Of a stretch of 64,000 nt of DNA, positions 40,303 through 48,763 are shown one piece after another (position 1 is the first letter of the stretch; each line of letters begins with the position of its first letter). The stretch lies in the NCBI GenBank assembly GCA_030827135.1, contig JAURFE010000001.1, positions 618,368 to 682,367 on the forward strand, given 5' to 3'. The translations under genes were made by a program, and so were the position numbers. The notes under the pieces are model-generated. The model was given only the letters and a program-made list of their open reading frames with translations. It was not told the origin of the DNA and did not search any database. Source of the DNA: Vicinamibacterales bacterium (GTDB lineage: Bacteria; Acidobacteriota; Vicinamibacteria; Vicinamibacterales; SCN-69-37).

Positions 40303-42244
40303 AGACGCGCGCGACGAGGAGCGCCACGATACCCGCGGCGTCCGCCCAGAGCGCAGGATGAAACAACAGCAGGCCTCCAATGCCGAGCAGCACGCGCACA
40401 GGGGGGGCGCCGAATCCCCAGGCGCCGGTCAGCGCGGCCGCCAGCGCCGCCGTTCCGGCCAGTGCGGTCACCGAGCTCACCACGACGTCGTACGGACTGC
40501 CCTGGAACAGCAGCCCGAGGCCCGCGGGGTCCATCGTGAACGCCACCGGCACAAGGAAGGCCGGCAGCGCATACTTCCACGTGAGCATCATCGTGCGGAA
40601 TGGCTGCCCGCCAGTCAGCGCGGCAGCGGCAAAGGGGGCCAGCGCCGTGGGTGGGCTCACCTCCGATAACACCGCGTAGTAGAAGACAAACATGTGGGCG
40701 GCAGCCGGCGCGACGCCCACCGATGTCAGCGCGGGCACCACCATCACCGCCGCGATGATGTACGACGCGGTCACCGGCACGGCGAGGCCCAGGATCCACA
40801 CCGCAATCGCACTCCACAGCACCGTGAGCACCAGCGACCCGCCAGCCATCGCCACAATCAGTCCCGCCGCCTTCAACCCCAGCCCCGTCAGGGTCACGAT
40901 GCCGACGATGATGCCGGCAACGGCCGTGGTTGACAGCACCGACAACGCATCAGTGCCACCGGCGCTGAACGCCCCCGCCAACCGCCGCGGCCCCAGCGGC
41001 TGTCGCACCACAACACTGACCCCCACGGCCGCCACAATCGCCCAGAACACCGCACGGAACGGCGTGAAGCCAAGGGCCATCAGGGCGGCGACGAGGATCA
41101 GGGAGGAGAAGTGGAGATAATTCGTTCTTGAGGATTGAGGATTGAGGATTGAGGATTGGCGATTGTCGGATTGCGGAGTGCCAGATTGCAGACCACGAGA
41201 TTCAGATTGCCGATTCCCCGATTCCCCGCTTACCGATGACCGATTACCGCTTTCCGCTTCCCGATTCCCCGATTCACGAATCGCCTCCGCATCTCCCTCG
41301 ATCATCAGCGTAATCGACGCGTAGTACAGCATCGTCGGGATCGTGGCCATGACGAGCACCTGCAGATACGAGATGCGCAGGTATTCGGCGATGAGAAACG
41401 CGGCGGCACCGAGAGTGGGCGGTGACAGGAGCGCGCCGATGCCGGACGCCGCGAGCATCGCGCCGGCGGTGTTGGCCGCGAACCCTGCGCGCCTGAGGAG
41501 CGGCCACGCCATCGACCCGAGCGTGACCGTGGTGGCGACACCGGATCCGGAGACCGTGCCCAGCAAGAAGCCTGCAAGCGAAACCGAGCGCCCGGTGGAC
41601 GCCGCCGATCGCGCGCCGCCGGCCATCGCCAGCGACCAGCTGAGAAAAAACGTTCCGGCGCCGGACGCCTCCAGCACCGCACCATACAGGCTGAACAGCG
41701 TGATGTACGTGACCGCCACATCAAGCGGCACGCCATAGATCCCTTCAAGCGACATGTACAGACTGCCGATGAGCCGCGACAGGTCGTAGCCCCGGTGCGC
41801 GATTCCCGTCAGCCCGAGTGAGACCAGTGACGGTCCCGCCACCGCATACAGCAGAAATCCCGCGGTGACGATCGGGAGCGCCCACCCGGTGGTGCGGCGT
41901 GTGGCTTCGATCACCACGAGCAGCGCGAAGACCCCGGCCAGCAGATCGCCACCGGTGGGCGTCGTGGCGCGATACCAGAACGCGTCGCCCTGCGCGAGCG
42001 GCCACCCCAGCCCGACCAACGCGGCGACGACCCACAGCAGGTCGAGCGCCCCACCCCATCGACCCGCCAGAGGCTTCGCCCGCAGGCTGGCCCACACGCC
42101 CACCAGCAACATCAGAGGACGGTAGGTCTGTGGACTGATGGTGATCAGCACCCACACGACGGAGAGTGCGGACAGCAGGCACGCGAGCCACGTCGCGGAG
42201 GAGATCGACCGCCAGCGGCCTGCGGCGGTCACGTCAGAAGGCAA
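40274..42244 (-). CDS. TRAP transporter fused permease (TAXI type, DctQM-like)
   Basis: A 656-aa inner-membrane protein with some 15-18 hydrophobic helices. The N-terminal part is the small-subunit-like region. From about 150 the DctM-like core shows ITLFSLYGAVLEASGAGTFF, GGARSAASTGRSVSLAGFLL, GTVSGSGVATTVTLGSMAWP and PALTSVGVAPAAAHMFVFYY, with AVLSEVSPPTALAPFAAAAL, typical of fused TRAP permeases (4TM/12TM). These work with TAXI binding proteins; one is encoded three genes upstream in the same run. Residues about 321-374 (ESGNREAESGNRSSVSGESG region) are a hydrophilic insertion encoded by a family A repeat. A TTG start at 42244 or a GTG at 42232 are both possible. Confidence 0.87.
   Translation of the reverse strand: MPSDVTAAGRWRSISSATWLACLLSALSVVWVLITISPQTYRPLMLLVGVWASLRAKPLAGRWGGALDLLWVVAALVGLGWPLAQGDAFWYRATTPTGGDLLAGVFALLVVIEATRRTTGWALPIVTAGFLLYAVAGPSLVSLGLTGIAHRGYDLSRLIGSLYMSLEGIYGVPLDVAVTYITLFSLYGAVLEASGAGTFFLSWSLAMAGGARSAASTGRSVSLAGFLLGTVSGSGVATTVTLGSMAWPLLRRAGFAANTAGAMLAASGIGALLSPPTLGAAAFLIAEYLRISYLQVLVMATIPTMLYYASITLMIEGDAEAIRESGNREAESGNRSSVSGESGNRQSESRGLQSGTPQSDNRQSSILNPQSSRTNYLHFSSLILVAALMALGFTPFRAVFWAIVAAVGVSVVVRQPLGPRRLAGAFSAGGTDALSVLSTTAVAGIIVGIVTLTGLGLKAAGLIVAMAGGSLVLTVLWSAIAVWILGLAVPVTASYIIAAVMVVPALTSVGVAPAAAHMFVFYYAVLSEVSPPTALAPFAAAALTGGQPFRTMMLTWKYALPAFLVPVAFTMDPAGLGLLFQGSPYDVVVSSVTALAGTAALAAALTGAWGFGAPPVRVLLGIGGLLLFHPALWADAAGIVALLVARVSKFRSSGVP
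41125..41282. repeat. Family A repeat inserted in frame in the TRAP permease gene
   Basis: Four GGATTGA heptads (from GTTCTTGAGGATTGAGGATT) are followed by degenerate GATTCC and CCGATTCC units over 158 bp. The sequence matches the left arm of the intergenic palindromes, including GGATTGGCGATTG, but the right half is a different, CCGATT-based pattern. It keeps the frame open and adds about 53 residues rich in Ser, Asn and Gly between two membrane helices. Confidence 0.85.
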
Positions 42245-43070
42245 TCTTCAGGGCAAGGCCGACGCCGTTCTGGTAGTACGTCGCCGATCGATCGCTGGTC
42301 GAGTGAGTCCCGGTCACGCCGAGCGTGCCGCGGCCATACGTGCCGGAACGGAAAATGGTCTTCGACACTTCCCAGTCAAACACCGCGTGCGCAAAGGGCA
42401 CCACGCCGCCGCGCGAGCGGCCGGCGCCGATCACGCGCAGGCGGCCGTCACCGGCCAGGCCCCAGAAGAGCGGCTTGGACATCGTGACCCCCAGCATGCC
42501 GACAGGAGCGGCCGTCTTGAGAATCAGCACGGGCTCGTCGTTGAGCGCGGTGCTGCCGACCCGGCCCGCCACCATGTTGCGGATGACCATCCGGCCCGCA
42601 CCGACCTCCACCCCGTCAATCAGACCGAACCACTTGCGACGCGACGCGCGCGCAGACACCACGCCCAGCGACACGTATCGGCGATCGTGTCCCTCGAACT
42701 GGAAGCCCCCCGTGCGGTAGAGACGACGGGCCGACCACACATGGGAATGCTCCACATCTGCGGCCACCGTCCATGTCGCGGTCGATCGCAGGCGGAATCC
42801 GAGCGTGCCATGCATGAACCCCAGCGCCGTCGTTTCAGAGGGCTGGTACCGCAATCCGGCGCGATACGCCCCAGACCGGCCGACGCCGATCGCAATCCCC
42901 ACATGCTGCGGATCGGTCGTCGTCATCGGCCCCGTCACCCGCATGGCGAGTTGCCAGCTCGCCCCGGCGTTCGCCTGTTCGGGCTGTGCGATGAGCGCCG
43001 GATCCGGCAGCACGACAGGCACCGGCAGCGACGGCACGAGGAACAGCGCGGCAGCCAAGGTCCAGCTCAT
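42234..43070 (-). CDS. Exported barrel-like protein of the TRAP operon
   Basis: The 278-aa protein starts MSWTLAAALFLVPSLPVPVV, a signal peptide, and continues with many short amphipathic strands: GASWQLAMRVTGPM, HVGIAIGVGRSGAYRAGLRY, TALGFMHGTLGFRLRSTATW, GGFQFEGHDRRYVSLGVVSA and a terminal NGVGLALKIAF. The closing aromatic F and the alternating pattern suggest an outer-membrane beta-barrel, perhaps a porin for the transported acid. No family is recognised. It overlaps the TRAP permease start by 11 bases and follows the lipoprotein gene by 4 bases. Confidence 0.65.
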   Translation of the reverse strand: MSWTLAAALFLVPSLPVPVVLPDPALIAQPEQANAGASWQLAMRVTGPMTTTDPQHVGIAIGVGRSGAYRAGLRYQPSETTALGFMHGTLGFRLRSTATWTVAADVEHSHVWSARRLYRTGGFQFEGHDRRYVSLGVVSARASRRKWFGLIDGVEVGAGRMVIRNMVAGRVGSTALNDEPVLILKTAAPVGMLGVTMSKPLFWGLAGDGRLRVIGAGRSRGGVVPFAHAVFDWEVSKTIFRSGTYGRGTLGVTGTHSTSDRSATYYQNGVGLALKIAF

Positions 43071-43074
43071 GGTC

Positions 43075-44076
43075 TCACCTGAAGACGCCCAGGCCGTTGT
43101 TGAGCAGCCAGGTCAGCGACCCGACCTGGGTCTCCGGCAGGTTCTGCGCCGACGACCCAAGCCCGAGGCGATCGGACGACCAATCCTGAAACACGACGGA
43201 ATGTGGACGGCCGATAATGCCGCTGACTTCGTAGGCCAGTGCCATCGCAGAGGCCACCGACGCGGCATCGGTGCGCCCGTCATACCCGGTCACGATGACT
43301 TCGAACTCAATCCGGCGCTCGGCCAGAAAATCGCGGAGCCGCCGGAGGTCGACCTTGGTGTTCGTGTCGGCGTTGTACCGATGGCGCACGTCGAAGTCCA
43401 GGCGGAAAAACGCGACATCGACGCCTTCGTTGTCTTCGAGGGCCCGGATGAACGTGGTGAGTTCGTCGATGGTGAAATAGGGATACGGCTCAATCAACCC
43501 AATGCGCACATCGGGATAGGTCGCGCGGAACGACCGCATGAAGGCGGCGACCTGCACAATCGTGTCGTCGATTGACAGATTGCAGCGGCCGAACGGACTG
43601 ACGCCCCGCGCGGGCAGACCGGCGGTGAAGGGTTCATCCATGGCCACAAACGTCAGGTGCGCGCCTGTGGCATAAATCGGCTGCACATCTTCAATCAGCA
43701 CGCGGGCATTTTCGCGGCCGTCACAGGTGTGCTCCTTGACGGAACCCGCCTCGACCCCAATCTGAATGTCGTGGTCTTGGAGGTACCGGAACGCCCCGCT
43801 GGGCACCGCATTGAGCAGACGCCCGACGGTGTTCGGTCCGCAGTTCATGCACACCGGACGAAGACTCTGCTGGTAGAACTGGAACCCCCGCAGCCGGGAC
43901 CGGGCCTGGCTCCACTGCGACTGCCCGCCGGGCTCGAACATGGTGGCCAGATCGGTCGACGCTGACGCCGGGGCCAGGATCGCAAAACGGTCCGCCGGGG
44001 CGCCACCGGGACTCGTGGGGCGGCCACACCCGACGACCGTCGCGGCAACGAGCAGGATCAGGAACTGGGACTTCAT
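43075..44076 (-). CDS. Lipoprotein with TIM-barrel-like (glycosidase-like) domain
   Basis: A 333-aa protein: MKSQFLILLVAATVVGCGRP carries a lipobox (VVGC, C17). The domain begins FQFYQQSLRPVCMNCGPNTV, with strands HDIQIGVEAGSVKEHTCDG, HLTFVAMDEPFTAGL, DVRIGLIEPYPYFTIDELTT, VAFFRLDFDVRHRYN, FEVIVTGYDGRTD and HSVVFQDWSS. Acidic residues at strand ends (E in GVEAG, D/E in AMDEP, E in LIEPYP) suggest a glycoside-hydrolase-like barrel, but no family is named. The role in a TRAP/UbiD operon is unclear. It starts 42 bp after the TAXI gene. Confidence 0.7.
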   Translation of the reverse strand: MKSQFLILLVAATVVGCGRPTSPGGAPADRFAILAPASASTDLATMFEPGGQSQWSQARSRLRGFQFYQQSLRPVCMNCGPNTVGRLLNAVPSGAFRYLQDHDIQIGVEAGSVKEHTCDGRENARVLIEDVQPIYATGAHLTFVAMDEPFTAGLPARGVSPFGRCNLSIDDTIVQVAAFMRSFRATYPDVRIGLIEPYPYFTIDELTTFIRALEDNEGVDVAFFRLDFDVRHRYNADTNTKVDLRRLRDFLAERRIEFEVIVTGYDGRTDAASVASAMALAYEVSGIIGRPHSVVFQDWSSDRLGLGSSAQNLPETQVGSLTWLLNNGLGVFR

Positions 44077-44118
44077 CGGGCTCTCGCACTATCGGCCAAT
44101 AGAGAACGGCCCATGAGT

Positions 44119-45126
44119 CTAATTCTTCCACCCCCGCGAGTGGTAGTAGCGCCGCGCTCCCTCATGGAAGGGCGCCGGAGCTGCCCCTGGGCCGGTTGGC
44201 ACCGCCAGGTGGCGAGCCTCCGGATGGGCGGCTTCCAACCCGGCTTTCGACGCAAACATCGTCCGTGTCAGCATTTCGACCAGATCCGCGTCAAGACGAC
44301 CGGAGGCCACAAGCACGTTTTCGACCCCGATCACGGGCACCGCGTGGTCGAGGCCCCGATAGCTGCCACCCGGAATGACGACCTCACGATACAGGCCCTG
44401 GCCATGAGTGGCGACCAGCGCGGACAGCAGGTCGGCCTGCGGCACAAACGTCAGCGCCATGCCGGGTGTGGCCACGAGGTCCTGGATCGCCGGCGTCGGC
44501 AGGCCCCCACTCCAGAACAAGGCGTCCAGCTTGCCGTCCTTGATCGCCCCGGCGCCTTCGCTCGCCCCCAGCGCATGGCGGGTGATATCCGCGCGCGGAT
44601 CCAGGCCTGCGGCGCGCAGCAGGCGATCGGCGATGAGTTCCGTGCCGCTGCCGGGAGCCCCCGTGCCGACCACCTTGCCCTTGAGATCCGCGACACGCGA
44701 GATGCCGCTGCCCTGTCGCGCCACCAGATGCGTCACGTTCGTATACAGCAGCGCGACAGCCCGCACATCGACGGGCCCCGCTTCAGCAAAAGGCCCCGTA
44801 CCGGCCACCGCCTCGGCCAGCGTGTCCGCGAGCGTGAACGCCAGATCCGCCCGCCCCTGCTGGATCAGCTTCAGGTTATCCACCGACGCGCCGGTGACTT
44901 CCGCCGTCACCTGCAGCCCGGGGACCTGCTCGGTGTAGATGCGCGCCAGCGCTCCGCCATACGGGTAATACACACCGCCCGTGCCACCCGTCGCAATCGA
45001 CAGGAAGCGCACGTCACCGCTCTGGCCGCCGCAGGCGGCCGCCCCCAGTACCAGCCACACCGCACCGAGCACCCGCCTTCGCCAAGGCCTGGGCGGGCAC
45101 GCTCCGCTCCGAACACGCAGCGCCAT
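44119..45126 (-). CDS. TAXI-family TRAP transporter solute-binding lipoprotein
   Basis: The 335-aa protein starts at ATG 45126, one base overlapping the ubiD-like stop (TGATG). Lipobox AAAC at C32. The binding fold of TAXI proteins is clear: FLSIATGGTGGVYYPYGGAL, TEVTGASVDNLKLIQQGRAD, LAFTLADTLAEAV, RVADLKGKVVGTGAPGSGTE, KDGKLDALFWSGGLPTPAIQ and GGSYRGLDHAVPVIGVENVL. These bind carboxylates in the periplasm and deliver them to a fused TRAP permease, as is encoded 1.9 kb downstream. The Cys-anchored form is unusual; a long basic N-terminal region (RPWRRR) precedes the hydrophobic stretch. Linked with a decarboxylase. Confidence 0.9.
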   Translation of the reverse strand: MALRVRSGACPPRPWRRRVLGAVWLVLGAAACGGQSGDVRFLSIATGGTGGVYYPYGGALARIYTEQVPGLQVTAEVTGASVDNLKLIQQGRADLAFTLADTLAEAVAGTGPFAEAGPVDVRAVALLYTNVTHLVARQGSGISRVADLKGKVVGTGAPGSGTELIADRLLRAAGLDPRADITRHALGASEGAGAIKDGKLDALFWSGGLPTPAIQDLVATPGMALTFVPQADLLSALVATHGQGLYREVVIPGGSYRGLDHAVPVIGVENVLVASGRLDADLVEMLTRTMFASKAGLEAAHPEARHLAVPTGPGAAPAPFHEGARRYYHSRGWKN

Positions 45127-46931
45127 CAATCCAAATGTCCTTTTTCTGAATCGCCCATGCGAATGTCGCGCTCGGGGAAATACTCGCGCCAGCGGCGCGA
45201 CACCGTGGCCGCGACTTCGGGACGACAGGTCACTTCCTTCGGATACCACGGCTTCATGCGCGCATCGATGCACACCGGGCCGCCGTAGGCGACATGGTTG
45301 CGAACGATCCGGGCGGAGGCCGCATGGATATCTGCCGCCGGCTCAAACCGCGTGAACGTCGTCCACAGGAAATTCATCGCGCTGCGGGTGGCGCGCTCCG
45401 CTTCATCACTGAGGACCACGAGCGGCCACCCGGCAAACGCCGGATGCGCGGCGATGCGCGACGGGGCGTCGCGGTCCTCCGCAAACGCGGGACCGGTGAC
45501 GACGAGACAGCCGCCGCAGAACACGCGGACGTCGGTCACATCCGACGGGGGCGGCACCGGCGGCCGGAATTCGCGCGGCAGATCGCGCACCGGGTCGCCC
45601 AACCCGAGCCACACGCCCTTGGATCCTTCGTTGACCCTGGGCCCGCTGTAGTCGAGCGTGTCCATCGCCAGATTCGAGAACACGTAGAGATCGGTTTCGG
45701 GATTGGTGCGGGCCAGCACATGCTCGAGCGTGGCGCGGAAGTCGCGCAAATCCACCGGCTGATCCGTCACCAGCAGGAACTTCTGGAGCGACAGCTGCCC
45801 TTCACCAAGAATGCGGAACGCGCTGGCCATCGCTTCGCGCCGATACCGCTGCTTCACGATGGCACCGGCCAGCGAGTGATAACCCGTCTCGCCGTACGAC
45901 CAGAGGTCCACCACGCCGGGCATCACGAGCGGGAACAGCGGCGACAGCAGGTCCTGCAGCAGGTCGCCGATAAAAAAGTCTTCCTGGCGCGGTTTGCCGA
46001 CGACCGTCGCGGGATAGATGGCGTCGCGCCGATGCGCCAGTTGCGTCACCTGGAACACCGGATAGTCGTGTTTCAGCGAGTAGTAGCCGTAGTGGTCTCC
46101 GAAGGGGCCTTCCGGTCTGCGTACGTGCGGCGCGACCTGCCCCATCAGCGCGAACTCGGCATTGGCCACGAGCGGATGCGGGTGGCCATTCGGCCCAGGC
46201 ACCTGCGTGATCTTCTCGCCGGCGACCAGTGAGGCGAGCAGCAGTTCAGGGATGTTCTCAGGCAGTGGCGCAATGGCAGACAGGATCAGTGCGGGCGGAC
46301 CACCGAGAAACACGGTGGCCGGCAGCGCCTGGCCCTTCGCTTCCGCGATCTGATAGTGGAAGCCGCCGCCCTTGCCGATCTGCCAGTGCATGCCGGTCGA
46401 CGCCGCGTCATGCACATGCAGGCGGTACATGCCGAGGTTCGGGCCGCCCTTCTCCGGATGCTGGGTGTAGACCAGCGGCAACGTGACAAAGGGACCGCCG
46501 TCTTCGGGCCAGCACGTGAGCGCCGGCAGCCGATCGAGACGCACGTCCCGCGTGACGACCTCGGTGACCGGGCCCTCGCTGCGGCGCTTCATCCCGATCT
46601 TCGCAGCGGCCAACGCGACGTCACGCGCCTCCCACAACTTCGCAGGCGTTGGCGGCAGCATCGTCTCCGCCAGATGGACGAGCCGTTTGATGAACGCGAG
46701 TGGCCGCTGGCCGAAGGCGAGTTCGGCACGGCGGGGTGTGCCGAACAAGTTCGTGACCAGTGGAAAGTCCGCGCCCTTCACGTTCGTGAAGAGGAGCGCA
46801 GGTCCACCGCCGGCGATCACCCGCCGATGAATCTCGGCCACCTCCTCGACCGGATCCACCTGCGTACGGACCTCGACCACATCGCGGTCCCGACGCAGGT
46901 GCTCGACGTAGGAGCGAAGGTCAGTAAACAA
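45126..46931 (-). CDS. UbiD-family prFMN-dependent (de)carboxylase
   Basis: The 601-aa protein starts at TTG 46931 (AGGAG at 46938-46942, six bases away). The UbiD fold is seen as LFTDLRSYVEHLRRDRDVVE at the start, KGGGFHYQIAEAKGQALPAT, GGPPALILSAIAPLPENIPE, LMGQVAPHVRRPEGPFGDHY (with the E-GPFGDH prFMN/catalytic segment), and SLHSLAGAIVKQRY-like stretches. The substrates in the family are aromatic or alpha,beta-unsaturated acids. It needs prenylated FMN, made by UbiX, which is not in the window. It is the first gene of a run with a TAXI/TRAP uptake system, so it may process the imported acid. A ubiquinone role is less likely given these neighbours. Confidence 0.85.
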   Translation of the reverse strand: MFTDLRSYVEHLRRDRDVVEVRTQVDPVEEVAEIHRRVIAGGGPALLFTNVKGADFPLVTNLFGTPRRAELAFGQRPLAFIKRLVHLAETMLPPTPAKLWEARDVALAAAKIGMKRRSEGPVTEVVTRDVRLDRLPALTCWPEDGGPFVTLPLVYTQHPEKGGPNLGMYRLHVHDAASTGMHWQIGKGGGFHYQIAEAKGQALPATVFLGGPPALILSAIAPLPENIPELLLASLVAGEKITQVPGPNGHPHPLVANAEFALMGQVAPHVRRPEGPFGDHYGYYSLKHDYPVFQVTQLAHRRDAIYPATVVGKPRQEDFFIGDLLQDLLSPLFPLVMPGVVDLWSYGETGYHSLAGAIVKQRYRREAMASAFRILGEGQLSLQKFLLVTDQPVDLRDFRATLEHVLARTNPETDLYVFSNLAMDTLDYSGPRVNEGSKGVWLGLGDPVRDLPREFRPPVPPPSDVTDVRVFCGGCLVVTGPAFAEDRDAPSRIAAHPAFAGWPLVVLSDEAERATRSAMNFLWTTFTRFEPAADIHAASARIVRNHVAYGGPVCIDARMKPWYPKEVTCRPEVAATVSRRWREYFPERDIRMGDSEKGHLD

Positions 46932-46937
46932 CGCTCG

Positions 46938-46942
46938 CTCCT
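46938..46942 (-). promoter_or_regulatory. Shine-Dalgarno AGGAG deciding the TTG start of the ubiD-like gene
   Basis: On the minus strand AGGAG is followed by six bases (CGAGCG) and TTG at 46931. The ATGs further upstream (47030 and 47006) lie within the palindromic repeat and would add a low-complexity N-terminus. The family-typical start LFTDLRSY begins at this TTG. Confidence 0.6.
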
Positions 46943-47069
46943 GAATGGGGCCATGAGGCACTGGGGCACTGAGGCAATGGAATTTCGGCAATTCTGGGAA
47001 TGGCATTGCCCCATTGGCACATTGCCTCATTCCATTGCCTCGTTGCCTCAGTGCCCCAGTGCCTCATTT
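46943..47069. repeat. GGCACTGAGGCAATGG palindromic repeat, family B, copy 1
   Basis: Left part 46953-46980 (ATGAGGCACTGGGGCACTGA...) pairs with right part 47031-47067 (CCATTGCCTCGTTGCCTCAG...TGCCTCAT). The arms match over about 28 bp with an extra unit on the right. The middle holds AATTTCGGCAATTCTGGGAA, also partly inverted. It occupies the gap between ettA and the UbiD-like gene. Other family B copies are at 54237-54347 and 55713-55884. Confidence 0.85.
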
Positions 47070-47073
47070 ATCT

Positions 47074-48747
47074 CTATCTCGTCAGCTTTCGATACTTAAT
47101 GCGATGTGGCTGGTCGGCATCCGCGCCGAGGCGGCGTTTTTTGTCGTCCTCGTATTCCTGGTAGTTCCCCTCGAACCACTCGACGCGGCTGTCGCCTTCG
47201 AAGGCGAGCATGTGCGTCGCGATGCGGTCGAGGAACCAGCGGTCGTGGGAGATGACAACCGCGCAGCCGGCGAACTCGTCGAGCGCCAGTTCGAGGGCAC
47301 GCAACGTGTCGACGTCGAGGTCGTTGGTCGGTTCGTCGAGCAGCAGCAGGTTGCACCCCTTCTTGAGCAGCTTCGCGAGGTGCAGGCGGTTGCGTTCGCC
47401 GCCTGAGAGGCTGCCGACCTTGCGCTGCTGATCGCGGCCGCGGAAGTTGAACCACGAACAGTACGCACGGGAGTTGACCGTGCGTTTGCCCAGTTCCACT
47501 TCATCGTTGCCGTCGGAGATTTCGTCGTAGACCGTCTTGTCGGCCACAAGCGCGTCGCGCGACTGGTCGACGTAGCCGATCTGCACGGTCTCGCCGAGCC
47601 TGAGGATGCCGCTGTCCGGCTGTTCCTGGCCGACCAGCATCCTGAACAACGTGGTCTTGCCGGCCCCGTTCGGCCCAATGACGCCGACGATGCCGCCGCG
47701 AGGGAGCGTGAAGTTGACGCCGTCCATCAACAGGACGTCGCCGTACCCCTTCTTCAGATCGCGGGCCTCGACGACCACGTCGCCAAGGCGCGGCCCGGGC
47801 GGAATGTAGATTTCCACCCGTTCGAGCTTCTCGGTGGTGTCCTCGTTGAGCAACTGCTCATAGGCGTTGAGGCGCGCCTTGCCCTTCGCATGTCGGGCCT
47901 TCGGGGACATGCGAATCCAGTCGAGCTCGCGCTGGAGCGTCCGCTGCCGCTTGGATTCCTGCTTCTCCTCCTGGGCGAGCCGCTGCTGCTTCTGCTCAAG
48001 CCATCCCGAATAGTTGCCTTCCCACGGATACGCCTTGCCTCGATCGAGTTCGAGAATCCAGCCGGCCACGTTGTCGAGAAAATACCGGTCGTGTGTGATC
48101 GCGACGACCGTGCCTGGGTAGGTGTGCAGGAAATGCTCGAGCCACGCCACCGATTCGGCATCGAGGTGGTTCGTGGGTTCGTCGAGCAGCAGCAGGTCCG
48201 GCGCCTGCAGCAGCAGACGGCACAGCGCCACGCGGCGACGTTCGCCGCCGGACAGTTTCGTGACGTCGGCGTCGGCGGGCGGCAACCGGAGCGCGTCCAT
48301 CGCCTGTTCGACCCGCGCGTCGAGGTCCCACGCGTTGGCGGCCTCGATGGCATCCTGCACACGCGCCTGTTCCTCGAGCAACTTGTCCATCGCGTCGGCG
48401 GACATCTCCTCGCCGAACTTCGCATTGATCTCGTCGAAGCGCGTCAGGAGGGCCCGCGTCGGCGCCACGCCCTCCTCGACGTTGCCAAGCACCGTCTTGG
48501 ACGCATCCAGCTGCGGTTCCTGCTGGAGGAACCCGACCGTCGTGCCTTCGGCGCGGAACGCCTCGCCCAGATAATGGGGATCGAGCCCCGCCATGATCTT
48601 GAGCAACGTGGACTTGCCGGACCCGTTTGTGCCGATGACGCCGATCTTCGCGCCAGGCAGAAACGACAGCCAGATGTCCTTGAACACCACCTGGTCGGGC
48701 GGATGAACCTTGCCCAACCCCTTCATCGTGTAGATAAACTGCGCCAT
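47074..48747 (-). CDS. ettA: EttA, energy-dependent translational throttle ABC-F protein
   Basis: The 557-aa ABC-F protein matches EttA in length and motifs. It starts at ATG 48747 ([20 protein letters not shown]). Two ATPase domains: Walker [10 protein letters not shown] and GPNGAGKTT, signature [11 protein letters not shown] and [12 protein letters not shown], Walker [13 protein letters not shown] and [12 protein letters not shown]. The EttA arm between them has the [18 protein letters not shown] motif. EttA binds the E site of ribosomes and gates first-peptide-bond formation by the ATP/ADP ratio. It follows the ABC exporter by 16 bp on the same strand. Confidence 0.95.
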   Translation of the reverse strand: MAQFIYTMKGLGKVHPPDQVVFKDIWLSFLPGAKIGVIGTNGSGKSTLLKIMAGLDPHYLGEAFRAEGTTVGFLQQEPQLDASKTVLGNVEEGVAPTRALLTRFDEINAKFGEEMSADAMDKLLEEQARVQDAIEAANAWDLDARVEQAMDALRLPPADADVTKLSGGERRRVALCRLLLQAPDLLLLDEPTNHLDAESVAWLEHFLHTYPGTVVAITHDRYFLDNVAGWILELDRGKAYPWEGNYSGWLEQKQQRLAQEEKQESKRQRTLQRELDWIRMSPKARHAKGKARLNAYEQLLNEDTTEKLERVEIYIPPGPRLGDVVVEARDLKKGYGDVLLMDGVNFTLPRGGIVGVIGPNGAGKTTLFRMLVGQEQPDSGILRLGETVQIGYVDQSRDALVADKTVYDEISDGNDEVELGKRTVNSRAYCSWFNFRGRDQQRKVGSLSGGERNRLHLAKLLKKGCNLLLLDEPTNDLDVDTLRALELALDEFAGCAVVISHDRWFLDRIATHMLAFEGDSRVEWFEGNYQEYEDDKKRRLGADADQPHRIKYRKLTR

Positions 48748-48763
48748 ATAAAAACGGTCTATT

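Noticed and set aside
40218-40817. N-terminal extension of the M14 frame
   Set aside because: This part is antisense of the TRAP permease; ATG 40217 has a GGAGGG site and a signal peptide.
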